Assembly: GCF_002099425.1 (NCBI RefSeq)
Contig: NW_018344068.1
Location: 8,500,501-8,564,500, forward strand
Direction: 5' to 3'
Length of the DNA: 64,000 nt
DNA from: Phascolarctos cinereus
Taxonomy: Eukaryota; Chordata; Mammalia; Diprotodontia; Phascolarctidae
Made by a program: the position numbers and the translations under genes
The notes under the pieces: model-generated
What the model was told of the DNA's origin: nothing
What the model saw: the letters and a program-made list of their open reading frames with translations, nothing else
Databases searched by the model: none
Shown here: positions 22,240 through 34,640 of the stretch, in pieces
How positions within the stretch are numbered: the first letter of the stretch is position 1
Layout: every line of letters starts with the position of its first letter

Positions 22240-24004
22240 ATTTATTAGAAAGTATATTCCCCAAGCCCCTCCAAATACCTGTAAAAAATAACTCTAAACA
22301 AATTCTAGAGCAGCAGAACCCACAAAAAGACAGAATGAAACAAATTCCCAGCCCAAGATAACCTAGATGGTTGATTGAAAAGGTCTGTTGTGCCATGCTG
22401 GGAGAGGAGCACAGTTCAGCATGGGCCACACAGGCAAAGACCAGGCCTCAGCAAACCTGGAGCAGGCCTCAGGGGACTGAATCAAGGAGAGCTATGGTGG
22501 TTTCCAGACTTCTCAACTCACAAACATCAAAGACAGCTTAGAAGGTCAGTAGGAAAGGTCTGTTGAATTACAGTGAGAGAGGAGCTCAATACGGCCCCAG
22601 TCCCAGTGAAGCCCTAGGAGGTGGCTGCTTCTGGAACTCTCGACCTACAGATGGAGGGGGAATCAAGCGGCTGATCAGAGAGGGATTTCAGGGATCTCTT
22701 TGCTGATGGTGGTGCAGGATTCTCTTACTTTGCCTGTGCTTGGATCTGAATCACAATCCTGGGTAGAGGTCCTGGGGCGAGGAGGAGCATTTGCGTGGTA
22801 GAGCTTGTGGCGGCAGTGTAGAAAGAATCCCTCTCACAGTTCCAAGGCAGAAAAGAGTGCTTATGGTCACTCATAGACCAGAACACAGGCCAGGAAAGGA
22901 GTAAACACCTCATCCTTGATCGTATCACCTTGGAAGAATGAAAATTTATAGATCCCTGAAAGTATCTCTGAAAACAGCTGCACAAAACCCCTGAAATTGG
23001 GACTCCAATTTCCACACTGGAAACGGACCCCTACCTTAACAAACAGTTATAACTCAAGTAATTGGCTGAGAACATGAGCAAATAGTGCAAAAAAGTCAGA
23101 CCATAGAATCATACTTTGGGGACAAAGAAGATCAAAACATACAACCAGAAGAAGACACCAAAGTCAAAGCTCCTATATCCAAAGCCTCCAAGAAAAATAT
23201 GAATAGGTCCCAGGCCATGGAAGGGCTCAAAAAGGATTTTGAGAAACAAGTAAGAGAGGTAAAGGAAAAACTGGGAAGAGAAATGAGAGTGATGCAAGAA
23301 AATAATGAAAAACAAGTCAGCTTACTAAAGGAGACCCCCCAAAAAAACTGAAAAAAATAACATCTTAAAAAATAGCCTAACCCAAATGGCAAAAGAGGTG
23401 CAAAAAGCCAGTGAGGAGAAGAATGCCTTAAAAAGCAGAATTGGCCAAATGGAAAAGGAAGTCCAAAAGCTCACTGAAGAAAATAATTCCTTAAAAATTA
23501 GAATGGAGCAAATGGAAGCTAATGACTTTATGAGAAATCAAGAAACTATAAAACAAAACCAAAAGAACAAAAAAAATAGAAGACAGTGTGAAACATCTCA
23601 TTGGAAAAACAACTGACCTGGAAAATAGATCCAGGAGAGATAATTTAAAAATTATTTGGACTACCTGAAAGCCATGATCAGAAACAGAATTTAGACATCG
23701 TATTTCAAGAAATTATTAAGGAAAACTGCCCTGATATTCTAGAACCAGAGAGTAAAAAGAATTGAAAGAATCCACCCCCTTAAAGAGATCCCCAGAGGAT
23801 AACTCCTAGGAATATTGTAGCTAAATTCCAGAGTTCCCAGGTCAAGGAGAAAATATTGTAAGCAGCCAGTAAGAAACAATTCAAGTATTGTGAAAAACCA
23901 ATCAGGATAACACAGGATTTAGCATCTTCTATGTTAAGGGACTGGAGGGCTTGAAATATAATATTTTGGAGGTCAAAAGAGATAGCATTACAACCAAGAA
24001 TCAC
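22240..24004 (+). repeat. HAL1 (half-L1): leader and ORF1, part before the DYNLL1 insertion
   Basis: The leader runs from about 22240. ORF1 begins near 23085 with MQKSQTIESYFGDKEDQNIQ, runs in coiled-coil heptads (RSQAMEGLKKDFEKQVREVK; EKNALKSRIGQMEKEVQKLT), and continues through LENRSRR-like and ENCPDILEP sequence of the L1 ORF1 RNA-binding domain. Frameshifts occur, including at a homopolymer near 23334-23346. HAL1 elements are L1 derivatives with ORF1 but no ORF2. Confidence 0.8.
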
Positions 24005-24630
24005 TCAAGATATGCAATGGCTTAGGCAATGGAAGCACCTGCCAGGTTGGACATGGTGCCTAAGCCACACCACCACCAGCCCCTCCTGCTGAGACCCATC
24101 ACAGCTGCCAGTGCCCCCGACCCACCATAACTACGTGACCACAAGGCCATACTAGAAAATGCGGACGTGTTGGAGGAGATGCAGCAGGCTTCTGTGGAGT
24201 GTGCTACCCAGGCCCTGGAGAAGTACAACATAGAGAAGGACATAACAGCCTATATCAAGAAGGAGTTTGACAAGAAGTACAACCCCACCTGGCACTGCAT
24301 CATGGGGAGGAACTTCAGCAGCTACATGAAGCACGAGACAAAGCACTTCATTTACTTCTACCTGGGCCAGGTCGCTATCCTCCTCTTCAAGTCTGGTTAG
24401 AGCATGGCCTCTGTCTTCTGCCCCAAAAGCCATCCAGATCACAAGGACTGCAGCCTAAATTCCAAATACCAGAGACTGAACTATCTTCAGCGTTGCCATG
24501 GGAACACCTCCAGCTTTAAGCCTTTATTGTGTTGTTGTTGTACAGGGCATCGTGTGTATTAGTTTGTTATGGTTATAAAACAATTAGCAAAACACCAAAA
24601 AAAAAAAAAAAAGAAGAAGAAGAAAGAAAA
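24005..24630 (+). pseudogene. DYNLL1P: Processed pseudogene of DYNLL1 (dynein light chain LC8)
   Basis: Intronless copy with 5' UTR, coding part and 3' UTR, ending in an A-rich tail (about 24596-24630) and flanked by the 9-bp duplication AAGAATCAC at 23996-24004 and 24631-24639. The coding part (24133-24400) preserves [53 protein letters not shown] and [20 protein letters not shown] plus G and stop. The start codon is ACG and two bases of codon 2 are missing, so the normal start is lost; the remaining 87 codons are open. The 3' UTR string CTGCAGCCTAAATTCCAAAT and the end ATAAAACAATTAGC point to DYNLL1 rather than DYNLL2. LC8 itself is a dimeric hub of dynein and many other complexes; this copy is probably inert. 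Confidence 0.95.
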
Positions 24631-24639
24631 AAGAATCAC

Positions 24640-24901
24640 CTACCCAGGAAAACTGAGCATAATCCTTCAGGGGAAAAAATGGAAATTCAATGAAATAGAG
24701 GACTCTCAAGCATTCTTTATTCAGACCAGAGCTGAATAGAAAATTTGACTTTCAAATACAAGACTCAAGAGAAACATGAAAAGGTAAACAGGAAAGAGAA
24801 ATCATAAGGGAGTTATTGAAATTGAACTGTTTACATTCCTACATGGAAAAATGATATTTGTAACCATGAGACCTTTCTGTGTATTAGGGTAGTTGGAGGG
24901 A

Positions 24902-24938
<37 letters not shown>

Positions 24939-24950
24939 TACATATATATG

Positions 24951-24986
<36 letters not shown>

Positions 24987-25840
24987 CACACATATGTATA
25001 TATATATATATATATGTATATAGACAGAGGGCACAGGTTGAGTTGAATATGAAGGGATGATATCTAAAAAATAAAATTAAAGGGTGAGAGAGGATTGTAC
25101 TGGGAGAAGAAGAAAGGGAGAGGTAGAATAGAATAAATTATGCCCCATAAAAGGGGGAAGAAAAAGCTTTTACTGTGGAGGGAAAGAGGAGGGGAGGTAA
25201 GAGAGAATGAATGAATCTTACTCTCATCAGATTTGGCTTAAGGAAGGAATAACATACACACTCAATTGGATATGGAAAGGTGTCTTACCCTACAGGAAAA
25301 TAGGGGGGAAAGGGAGGGGGGATGATTTGGGGAGAGGGTAATCAGAAGCAAACACTTTAGAGGAGGGACAGGGTCAAAGGAGAGAATAGAATAAATGGGG
25401 GTGGGATAGGATGAAGGGAAACACAGTTTTTCACAACATGACTGTTAAGGAAGTGTTCTGCATGACCACATATGTATAACCTGTATCAAGTTGCTTGCCT
25501 TCTCAACGAGGGTGGGAGGGTGGGCAAGGAGGAAGGGAGAGAAATTGGAACCCAAAGTTTTAAAAACAAGTGTTAAAAGTTGTTTTTATATGCAACTGGG
25601 AAATAAGACATACAGGCAATGGGGTATAGAAATCTATCCTCCCCTGCAGAAAAATAGAAGGGAAAAAGGATAAGGGAAGGGGGGAGTGATAGAAGGGAGG
25701 GCAGATCAGGGGAAGGGGTATTCAGAATACATGCCATCTTGGGGTGGGGGGAGGAGAGAGATGGGGAGAAAATTTGGAACTCAAAATCTTGTGGAAGTGA
25801 ATATTGGAAATGAAAAATAAATTAATTATTTAAAAAGTTT
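24640..25840 (+). repeat. HAL1: end of ORF1 and 3' UTR after the DYNLL1 insertion
   Basis: ORF1 sequence resumes directly (CTACCCAGGAAAACTGAGCA, GGGGAAAAAATGGAAATTC, translated LQGKKWKFNEIEDSQ-like) and stops near 24820. The following kilobase is a G/A-rich 3' UTR with no ORF2, ending in TGAAAAATAAATTAATTATT. Absence of ORF2 between ORF1 and the tail is the reason for calling HAL1 rather than L1. A TA-rich microsatellite lies inside at 24898-25022. Confidence 0.8.
24898..25022. repeat. (TA)n/(TATG)n microsatellite
   Basis: Alternating TATATATG and TATACACACACA blocks in the HAL1 3' UTR; likely polymorphic. Confidence 0.95.
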
Positions 25841-25884
25841 TTTATTGATTTCTTCCCTTTGGCTTTGCAGCCAATGTAAAAATT

Positions 25885-26140
25885 GCCATAGCTAGATGGT
25901 ACAAATGGGTAAGAGTGCTGGATCTGGAGTCAGAAAAACCTGAGTTCATATCCTCCCTCAATGCTTGGTAGCTGCTTGATGCTGGACAAGTCACTTAATC
26001 TCTCACAGATTCAGTTTCCTTCACTGTAAAATGGAAATTATTATAGCACCTTTCTCATAGGGCTGTGAGGATGAAATGAAACATTTACAGCACTTTGTAG
26101 AACCTTAAGACACTATATAAATACAACAAAGTTCTGATAT
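25885..26140 (+). repeat. MIR/MAR-type CORE-SINE
   Basis: GAGTGCTGGATCTGGAGTCA, CAAGTCACTTAATCTCTC, TTCAGTTTCCTTCACTGTAA, TCATAGGGCTGTGAGGATG and CACTATATAAATAC follow the full MIR order, including its 3' part. Confidence 0.85.
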
Positions 26141-26362
26141 TTTTAATTTTTTTCTTTTTATTATTAACCTGAGAATCATGAACAAACTTTTGAATATTTC
26201 CATGTACAAAGAACAAAAAAGAAGACTGAATGCCAACACATGTATGGTTTACTTAAGTATATATTCAATTTAGTGCAGAAATAACAAGATTGCCTTGTTT
26301 ATGTCCCTTCTCAGCTTTTTTCTTTTTTATCAGAGTTGTGGGTTGTTGTTTTTTTTAATTTT

Positions 26363-26510
26363 TTGGGGCAGCTAGGTGAATCAGTGGATAGAGCACTGGC
26401 CCTGGAGTCAGGAGGACCTGAATTCAAATCTGGCCTCAGACACATAACACTCACTAGCTGTGTGACCCTGGGCAAGTCATTTAACCCCAATTTCCCTCAC
26501 CCCCCAAAAA
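26363..26510 (+). repeat. Marsupial tRNA/CORE-SINE
   Basis: GGGGCAGCTAGGTGAATCAG, GAGCACTGGCCCTGGAGTCA, CTAGCTGTGTGACCCTGGGC; ends in a C/A-rich tail. Confidence 0.93.
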
Positions 26511-26745
26511 TTTAGTATGTTATTTTCCCCAATTACATGTAAAAACAATTTTTAACATTTGTTTTTAAAACTTTGAGTTCCAAATTCTCTCCTTTCCTCC
26601 CTCCCCACCCACACCCCCCATTGAGAAGGCAAGCAATTTGATATAGGTTATACATGTGTAGTCATGCAAAACATTTCTATCATAGTCATATTGTGAAAGA
26701 AAACATAGACAAAAAAAATCTCAAGAAAAATTTAAAAAGTGTGCT
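26511..26745 (-). repeat. L1 3' UTR, antisense
   Basis: TTTTCCCCAATTACATGTAA, ACTTTGAGTTCCAAATTCTC, TTGATATAGGTTATACATGT and AAAGTGTGCTTCAAT. Confidence 0.85.
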
Positions 26746-26869
26746 TCAATATTAGCTAGCATTTATGTAGCACTTTTAAGTTTTGCAAAGTGTTTTACAT
26801 ATTTATCTCACTCAATTCTCTCTATTAACATAATTATATAATTTTTGGTTTTTTGTTATTACTATAGTC

Positions 26870-27305
26870 TATTGTGTTTAGTTTTTTTTTAATATTGAAA
26901 TAACCTTGGGTTCCTTGTATAAATCCAAACTAGTCAGAGTATATGATCTTGTAGATAAGTTGCCATGAAATCTTTTCCAACATTTTATTTAACACTTTTC
27001 ATCAATATTAATTAGGGATATTGTTCTATGGTCTTCTTTTTCTCTTTTTTTTAACTTTCTTTCCTTAGATATCAAGATCATATATGTATTATAGAACAAG
27101 TTTGGTAGGATTCCTTCTTTTCCTATTTTTACAAACACTTACTATATGATTTTGGAATTCATTGTTCTTTATTTGATAAAATGTAAATCTGTATTGGTCA
27201 GATTTATTTTTTTTTCCTTTTGGGAATTAGTGTGATTGCATTTTAAAGATTCTCCCCTGTTCAAGAATGCTTGAAAATAATCACTAAACATTTATTTAGT
27301 GTATA
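26870..27305 (-). repeat. L1 ORF2 reverse-transcriptase fragment, antisense
   Basis: CCTTGTATAAATCCAAACTA, ATTAGGGATATTGTTCTATG, TTTGGTAGGATTCCTTCTTT and TCAAGAATGCTTGAAAATAA follow the complement of the L1 RT (compare 55710-55830). Confidence 0.75.
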
Positions 27306-27329
27306 ATACATGCTATTCTATTTAAGGCA

Positions 27330-28150
27330 CATTTTCCCTCCATGGCTGAAGGGCATGGTTTTGAAGTATGGAAGTCAGGAACAGGGCTGTGGATGTAATA
27401 AAGGGCAGTCTGGTCCCCTTCCCAAATTGTCGGCACCAGGAGGAACTTACCAATGAGTGAAGGGGGTGGACCTCACAGAGAGTACCTTTCAAGAGCACTT
27501 TTAGTCATTGTGATGAGGTCAGAAGCCATATTGCAAAGGGTTAAGTAGAGAGTGAAAGGAGAGGAAGTAGAGACAGTGAGCATAAAAGGGATGGGAAAGG
27601 GCTTGAGGTGATGGTACAGTCTAGTAAGGAAATTTCAATAATGGGAGAGTCTTGGCCATATTGAATGAGCTAAGGAAGGAAGCAGTAGATTGGAAGAGAT
27701 TGAAGATTTGGAAAGGGAATGATTTAAGTTACAAACTGCTAGAGGAGGGAAGGAATGGGATCCAAGGACACATGTGAATGAACCAGCTGAAGGCTTAGGG
27801 AAAGGAGAGTAAGCATTGATTCCAAGAGTTTTGAGGTGAAAAGAGGAGATACCTCAGCTGGTAGTAGAGATTTTTGAGGCAGGTGACTTTTTAGGCCCTT
27901 AGTCTATGAAGTACATACCTGATGGTCAACAGCATGAGCACCATGGTACATGGAAGAGAGACCTAGGCCAGTAATGGGCACTAGAGCCATGGCCCCTGCT
28001 AATCTTAAAGTGGGACAGGAGAAGAGGAATCAGAGTTAAAGAGGAAGAAGGCCAGGGAGACAGAAGTAAAGAGTATGGAAGGGTAGCCAGCCTAGGTACC
28101 TTTGTATCCCTTGTTAGTATGACTTCAGTGACAAAAAAGCATTCTTGATC
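27330..28150. other. G/A-rich stretch, unassigned (possibly old LINE antisense)
   Basis: No gene. Repeated words such as GGGAAAGG, GAGGAAG and TTTTGAGG resemble antisense L2 leader sequence, but no firm match could be made by eye. Confidence 0.35.
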
Positions 28151-28454
28151 TTCCACCCCCCCAAAAATTGCAAAACACAAACCAGGTTCCATGTTTGGTT
28201 GTTATGTATTAAAACAATTCCTTTAACAGGAAACAAAGGCTTTTATTTGGTGATTAGAAAATGAAAGTTCTTCAAATTCAAGTACCTGTGACCTTTGCTC
28301 ATTACTATCAGTGAATTTCAGTATAAATTCCTGTTTTGATAGGGAAAAAAGGAAGTCACTGGGACCTGACTGAAATAAGGGGAAAGGCAAAGAAGGATGT
28401 AACTAAGTAGAAATAGGAATAAAATTAGGAGGCTGCATATTGTATGTAAAAGAT

Positions 28455-28605
28455 TGATCTGGGGGCAGCTAGATGGCACAGTGGGTAGAGCACTGGCCTT
28501 GGAGTCAGGAGGACCTGAGTTCAAATCCAGCCTCAGACACATAACACTCACTAGGTGTGTGACTCTGGGCAAGTCACTTAACCCCAATTGCCTCATAAAA
28601 AAAAT
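28455..28605 (+). repeat. Marsupial tRNA/CORE-SINE
   Basis: GGGGGCAGCTAGATGGCACA, TTGGAGTCAGGAGGACCTGA, AAGTCACTTAACCCCAATTG, with an A-rich end. Confidence 0.93.
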
Positions 28606-29102
28606 ATATTGATATGCCTGGTAGGACTAGAGGAATACATCTAATTTCCTTATTAGAGTGAACAAAGTGTTCCTTGAAGAAGTAAAACTGAGAGGAAAAC
28701 AAAGAAGGAAAAACTCAAGATAAGCAATAACTTGTATCTGTGTCAAGAAAGGGTAGAGAAGAACATAATACAGATTAGTAAGGGAAGAACCACTGAACCA
28801 TTTCAGCTATGTAATAATTTTGAAACTCTTTGAAAGAGGGTAGAATTATACTTTTTGAGGAAGAAGCGGCATCTTATACTGCACAGAATAATGATGTTGT
28901 TCTGAGAGAGGGCATCCATTGTTGGCTGCCTAAGACATGTGTAGCTTCTATGTGTTGATGACTCCTTACTTAGGGTTATAAAGGTGAACATTTATCAGCT
29001 TGGCATGAACGTGTGGGAATTATGCCATCTTCCTGAGCTGTATATCTGGAAGTCTGATATGCACCTTAGATTTTTGGAAGAGCAGTTTTCAGAATTCTAG
29101 AG

Positions 29103-29300
29103 CAGGAATTATTAGCCTTTTTTCATGTCACAGACCCCTTTGGCAGTCTGTTGGAGCCTATGGAGCCTCCTGCTTAGAACAATATTTTAAAATTCGTGAC
29201 ATAAAATACATTTGATTACAAAGGAAACAAATTATATTAAAATACAGTTATCAGAATGTTTTTAAAAGCAAGTTCATGAATCCTAGATTAAGAACCACTG
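29103..29300. mobile_element. hAT (Charlie-type) miniature element, worn
   Basis: Imperfect termini CAGGAATTATTAGCC and TTAAGAACCACTG. Internal AGACCCCTTTGGCAGTCTG, TACAAAGGAAACAAATTATA and AATACAGTTATCAGAATG are typical of a mammalian hAT-Charlie miniature family. Confidence 0.7.
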
Positions 29301-29504
29301 GCTTAGGAAAAGGATAGGTAGAATAATAGTAGATGAAAATTCTATAGAGAAAGTTAGTCAAAGAAGGATGAGAAGCTCCCAAGAATGAAATTCTGAAGAC
29401 ACTAAGAAAAATAATTTTGATGAAATGGAAAGGGGAAAGTTGTCTGAAGAGACTGATGGTCAACATGGAATTAGACTGAAACACAATGTACTGAAACAAT
29501 AATG

Positions 29505-30105
29505 TAAAATGCTTTTTCCAAAGTTACCAATTATCTTTTCATTGCCAGATTTGATGTTCTTTTCTAGGTCTTTATCTTTCTTGACCTCTCTCTATAGCAT
29601 TTGATACTGTTCAACCTTCTCATGGACACTGTCTCTTCTCAGGGTTTTTGTTATACTGTTCTCTCCTGTTTCTTTTCCTGAAGTCAGGAAGACCTGAGTT
29701 CAAATTTGACTTCAGACACTTACTAGCTGTGTGACTCTAGGCAAGTCACTTAGCCTGTGTTTGCCCCAGTTTCCTCATCTGTAAAATAAGGATAATAATA
29801 TCACCCCTAGGGTTGTTGTGAAGATCAAATGAGATAATAATGTTAAAGAACTTATCACAGTGCCTGGAATATAGTAAGTGCTATGTAAATGTTAGCTATT
29901 TATTATCATCATCATAATTTTCTTTCTTTCTGACTTGTCTTTCTTGTTTTCCTTTGCTGAGTCTTCATCCATATTATACCTTGTAACAGTGAATATATCT
30001 ATGGCACTAGGTTGAGCCCTCTTCTCTTTTCTCTCTATACTTTATTTTGGTGGCCTTATGAGCTTCTGTGGATTTAATTGTTTCTATGTAGACCACCTCT
30101 ATGAA
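29505..30105 (+). repeat. L2 LINE fragment with a MIR inside
   Basis: CTATAGCATTTGATACTGTT, TTTGCTGAGTCTTCATCC, GGTTGAGCCCTCTTCTCTTT and GGATTTAATTGTTTCTATG follow the L2 RT region order. The MIR at 29680-29925 splits it. Confidence 0.75.
29680..29925 (+). repeat. MIR/MAR CORE-SINE inside L2
   Basis: AGACCTGAGTTCAAATTTGA, CTAGCTGTGTGACTCTAGGC, CAGTTTCCTCATCTGTAAAA, GTTGTTGTGAAGATCAAATG and CAGTGCCTGGAATATAGTAA. Confidence 0.9.
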
Positions 30106-30599
30106 AAGTCTAAAGGAGAAGAAAGAATAGTAATGAGAAAAAAATATGGTGTACAATAAAGAAAAATTAACCATGAATTATTTAGGTAAACTATTAAAAG
30201 TAAAATGGACACTGGACCACAGGCATCGCATGAATCACAGAAATCTTGCAAATTTAATAATTTCATTTAAAGGATAAACAAGTATAAATCAGTTGCTACC
30301 ACAAGAAGACCAAAAGAACAAACATTTGGCTTATGTGCCAAATGGAGAAAGATGGCTGCCAAAGGCAATACCAGATTAAAATATAAATTTGTATGTAAGA
30401 TTTTACAAGGAATGATAATGACTGAATATGTGCAATATTGCCTATAAAGCAAAGAAAGTTAGTTAACCTTCCTAGAAGATAACTGTAATCACTTAAATTA
30501 GTTTGGCCTAAACAACAGAGAGAAGATCAACAGAGGTAAAATGTATAATTTTGATTACAAGAAATGTTATCTGATTTTAACTGAGCCCTTACTATTATG

Positions 30600-31210
30600 T
30601 GACCAGCTATGTATTTTTCACTGATGAGCTTTCCATCACACTTTCCACAGTGGTCATTCCAAACTGTCTTCTCTCTCCTAAAATCTCTTGGCTCACTTTT
30701 TCTCCTCCCTCAGCCAAGGATCTTACCTCCTACTGAACTGAGAAAACAGAAGCCATCCATCCATCACTCTTCTCTACCTCAGAATTACTTTTCACCACCT
30801 CCATTATTTTTTCTTTTGTTTCTGTATCTAAAGAAGTGACCGCTTTCCACGTCAAGATCAACTTGTTCAACTCATGCTCTTAGACTATGTCTTCTCTGAG
30901 GATGTAATCCCTCAATCATTCCCTATTTCTTATCTTCACTGTTTATTCATTGATTCCTTCCCTATTGCCTACACACCTTACCTGGTCTCCCTTAGCCTTA
31001 AATAAAGTTCAGTTGACCTTGCCTTTTCTTCAAGCTATCATTCTGTTTCCTCTCTCTCATAACCAAGCTCCAAGTAACAGATATGTACACTTGTTGTTGC
31101 CATTTTTTTTCCTTTTTGCTCACTTCTCAAATCTTTGCAATCTGCCTTCTGCCCTAATCAGTCAATTGAACCTGTTCCAGTGTCAACAATATGTTGTTTT
31201 AAAATTTGAA
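30600..31210 (+). repeat. Pyrimidine-rich stretch, probably L2 5' portion
   Basis: TCTTACCTCCTACTGAACTG, AGAAAACAGAAGCCATCC and CCCTATTGCCTACACACC have the look of the L2 coding region upstream of RT; the match is weak. Confidence 0.4.
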
Positions 31211-32110
31211 TGAGTTTTTGTTGATGTCTTTTTAACTTTACCATAATTTCCCCACTATTTCTTTATCTCCCCCTCCCAAGTCATCTCACATAACGCATAA
31301 TATTTTTAAAACAAAGAAGAAAAACTGGAAAGTAATCAATATAGCTGACCAATACATACAAAAAAAGTCTAAAAATACATGTAATGTACATCACTTGTGA
31401 ATCTCCCACTCTGCAAAGGGATGGGGTCGAAGGTCCTCTCATGTGTCTTCTTTCAGCCTTACTTCTTTATATTTTGTAACATTTGCTTTTGGTTTTTTGT
31501 AGTTCTTTAAGTGGTTGTAGTCATAAACTGTTTTCTTGACTCTGCTTACTTCACTCTGTATCACTTCATATAGATCTTTTCATGCTTCTCTGTATTTATC
31601 ATGTTTATCATTTTGACAGCACAGTAATATTCCATTAAATTCACATATATTTTGTTTATCCATTTCTCAATCAGTGGGCATCTACTTTGTTTCCAGTTCT
31701 TGGCTATCATAAAAAATGCTGCTGTGAATATTTTGGTATATATGGGGACTTTCTTTTTTTGCATGACTTCCTTACATGTAAGCCCAGTAATGGGCTTTCA
31801 CAGTCAAAGGGTATGGACATTTTAGTCACTTTATTGGCATAATTTCAGCTTGCTTTCCAGAATGATGGTACTGATTCACAGCTTCACTAACAGTGCATTG
31901 GTGTGCCTATCTTCTCATCACCCCTCCAACATTGACTGTTCCGTTTTTCATCATCTTTGCCAATTTGCAGGGTGTAAGGTGAAACCTCAGGGTTGTTTTC
32001 ATGTGAATTAATCTTATTATTAGTGAATTAAAACATTCTTTCATGATTATGACTAATTTGCACTTCTTCTTTTAAGAACTGTATATTCATATCCTATAAC
32101 CACCTGTTTT
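31211..32110 (-). repeat. L1 3' end (second tail type), antisense
   Basis: GAGTTTTTGTTGATGTC, CAAGTCATCTCACATAAC, GGTTTTTTGTAGTTC, AACTGTTTTCTTGACTCTGC, ATCATTTTGACAGCACAGTA, TCTACTTTGTTTCCAGTTCT and TAATGGGCTTTCACAGTCAA are the complement of an L1 ORF2 end and 3' UTR. The same tail type recurs at 52830-53680. Confidence 0.8.
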
Positions 32111-32299
32111 TTGAGGAATGGCTGCAATGATTTCTTAAGTGACAAATCCAATGGTCTTTTCCCAATTCTTATTCTACTTGAACTTTCTGCGTCTTGAAAC
32201 TTTTGATCATCTCGCCTTCTGAGATGCTTTCTCCTCCCTTTGCTTCTTTGGCTGATTTCTGTAGTATGTCTCATATGTATCTCACCATTATTTCTCATT

Positions 32300-33620
32300 A
32301 CCTTTCTCCAGTTACTGTTGTATGAACATCTCCAGAGCTTCTCTTAGGCCTTCTTTTTCTCTCCACACTCTTGATAAGCTCATCAATTCTCATAGGTTTG
32401 ATTACCAGGTTATTATCTCTAAGCGTGGGACTCAGATCCTTATATCCACCCATAATCTTTCCCCTTCCTTGAATTTTAGTGCTGCATTGTCAGCTTTCTA
32501 CTGGACATATTTATTTTGTTGTAGGCATCTCAAGGTCAACATGTCCAAAATCAAAATAATTATATTTCCCAGAAACAACATGCCTCCTACAAACCCCTTA
32601 TTTCTGTCAGGGCGCCACCAGCCTTCCACTTAATTGCATTCAGAACCTTAGCATCATCATTCAGTTTTCCTTCTTCTTTATCCCCTATATCTAATCAGTT
32701 CTTAGTCTTGTCAATTCTACCTCCAGAAAAATCTCATATCTGTCCCCTGTATACATACAGACTCTGCCTTGGTCCAGGCTCTTGTCACCTTTCACCTGGA
32801 CTTCTGCAATGGTTTCCTAATTGGTCTCACTGTTTCCAGGTACTTCCTTCTGAAATCCACCTTCCTAGCAACTGTCAAATTGATATTCTTAAAACATAGG
32901 TCTGACCATGTCACTCCCTTATTCAAAAATCTTCATTGGCTCTCTGTTTCTTCTAGGAAAATTAATAGGATAAAATGCAAAATCCGTAGTGTGACATTTG
33001 AATCCCTTCCCTATCTGACTTCCATTTTCCCCATCTTACTTCATTTTTTTCCTCTTCATGCCCTCCTCATTTTAGTCAGACTGGCTTGCCATTTCTCCTG
33101 TGTGACATCCCACCTTCTTCCTCAGTGCCTTGCCTAGGCACAGGTGGTGCCAAGTATCTGGAATGCCCGCCCTCTTCATCTCCACTTTGTAAATAAGAAA
33201 TGGCAGACATGCAGGCCAGGAAGAGTGGGGAATCATGTTAAGATGCATTTGGGAAATATTTAACAAATAAATTGAAATACAATAAAACATAGATAATATT
33301 AATATGTGGTTTTCTAAGTCAAATGCAGCCCTCAGGGATCCTTGTGTATGGTTTAGTGGCCCCCGTTTCTATTTGAGTTTGTCATTATTGGGGTAGATTG
33401 TCCCCCTTCAGTACTCTGCTCAGGCGCTGCCTTCTGGGTACAGCGTTTGCTGATCAGTGCTCACTCACTCTTGAAATTGTTTTGTGTTTACTTTTGTTTA
33501 TCTGTGTACATGTCGTATTTCCCAGTACCTTGATAGCAGATACTGCTTTGTTTTTGTCTGTATCACCAATATTTTATATACAGAAAGAAATTAATATTTG
33601 TTTATTTGAAATGAGGAAAC
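32300..33620 (+). repeat. L2 LINE ORF2 and 3' end
   Basis: Translation shows CRHLKVNMSKIKIIIFPRNN, DSALVQALVTFHLDFCNG-like, HRSDHVTPLFKNLHWLSVSS, then the 3' end (CTTCTGGGTACAGCGTTTGC; ATTTCCCAGTACCTTGATAG; CTGTATCACCAATATTTTAT). An unrelated roughly 190-bp insert lies at about 33190-33380. Several stops and frameshifts. Confidence 0.88.
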
Positions 33621-33624
33621 ATTA

Positions 33625-34640
33625 ATTCAGGGTTAAAGGCATAGTTATCAACAAAAATGGTAAAGATAATAACAAAGGAATTCCCTCCATAAATAAAGTG
33701 CACTCTTTCACAGATTCCCAATCCACCAGTAGAGAGAAGTAGTCAGATAATATGCTTAGGAAAAAGCCATAGCAAAGGAGACACTTGAGAGAGGGAACAA
33801 ATGTAACATGGTCAAGTCAAGACCTTGAGTCTACTTCCCTGTTGAAACAATTCTCTCCCTCTAAAGTGGTTGCTTGCTGCTTCCCTGCAGTGGTGTTGGT
33901 CTAGTAATGCTAATTCTGTTGTGCTGCCGTCTGTGGGTTTCCTCCTGAATTTTAGTTGTTATAAGTATTCTGCCCTGCAGGGGGGTGGTCAAAGCTCTTT
34001 TGTTGGATCTTGATCGTACAGGGTTATTTGTAAGTTAGACCCACAGCTAAAACTGGTCAGGCCTGGAGTTTCATTTTAGCAAAATTAGAAAGGTAGAGTA
34101 GATCCAGAAAACTTTGTGCTGTGTTCCTGTAATTACATTGAAATTACCACTCCCTCTATATTGGTATTAAAGTCAAGAGTAAAAAGGAACATGAATGAGT
34201 TTTCATAGTTGAGCTATTTTTAGATGATTGAGGTTTTCAGGAGAGGTTTCTCAAGAACTAGTTAGCAGGATACATAAGACCCAAAGTCATCCCCAGCAAT
34301 GTAATGGGGAGCGGGTGGAGAGTTTTTGTTTTTTGCCACATAGTGGAGAAGGCAACCAGGCTGAAAAACAAGAGACATTTGTGTTAGTAGTGCTAGAAAT
34401 CAGCAGGAGTCCCTTATTATTTGGGCTTTGGGAGTATTAGACTTACCGCAGACTGTTTTAGGGGGTAGTTAACCTAATCATTTGACTTAGAACTAAAAGT
34501 AAAGCTCAAGAAAACAAAAAGAACCAATATGAAGATAGGAGAACAATATTGGCTGGGAAATTTAAAATTATAGGGACTTCAGAAACTGTTTTATCAGTCC
34601 AACTCCTTTATTTTACAAAACAGAAAACTGATACTTAGAG
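33625..34640. other. Intronic stretch, no gene recognised
   Basis: Somewhat LTR-like composition (AATAAAGTGCACTC, CCCTGCAGGGGGGTGG) but no paired termini found. Open frames are below 75 codons. Confidence 0.4.

Noticed and set aside
24802-25034. Minus-strand ORFs rich in Tyr/Ile
   Set aside because: They are translations of the TA/TATG microsatellite.
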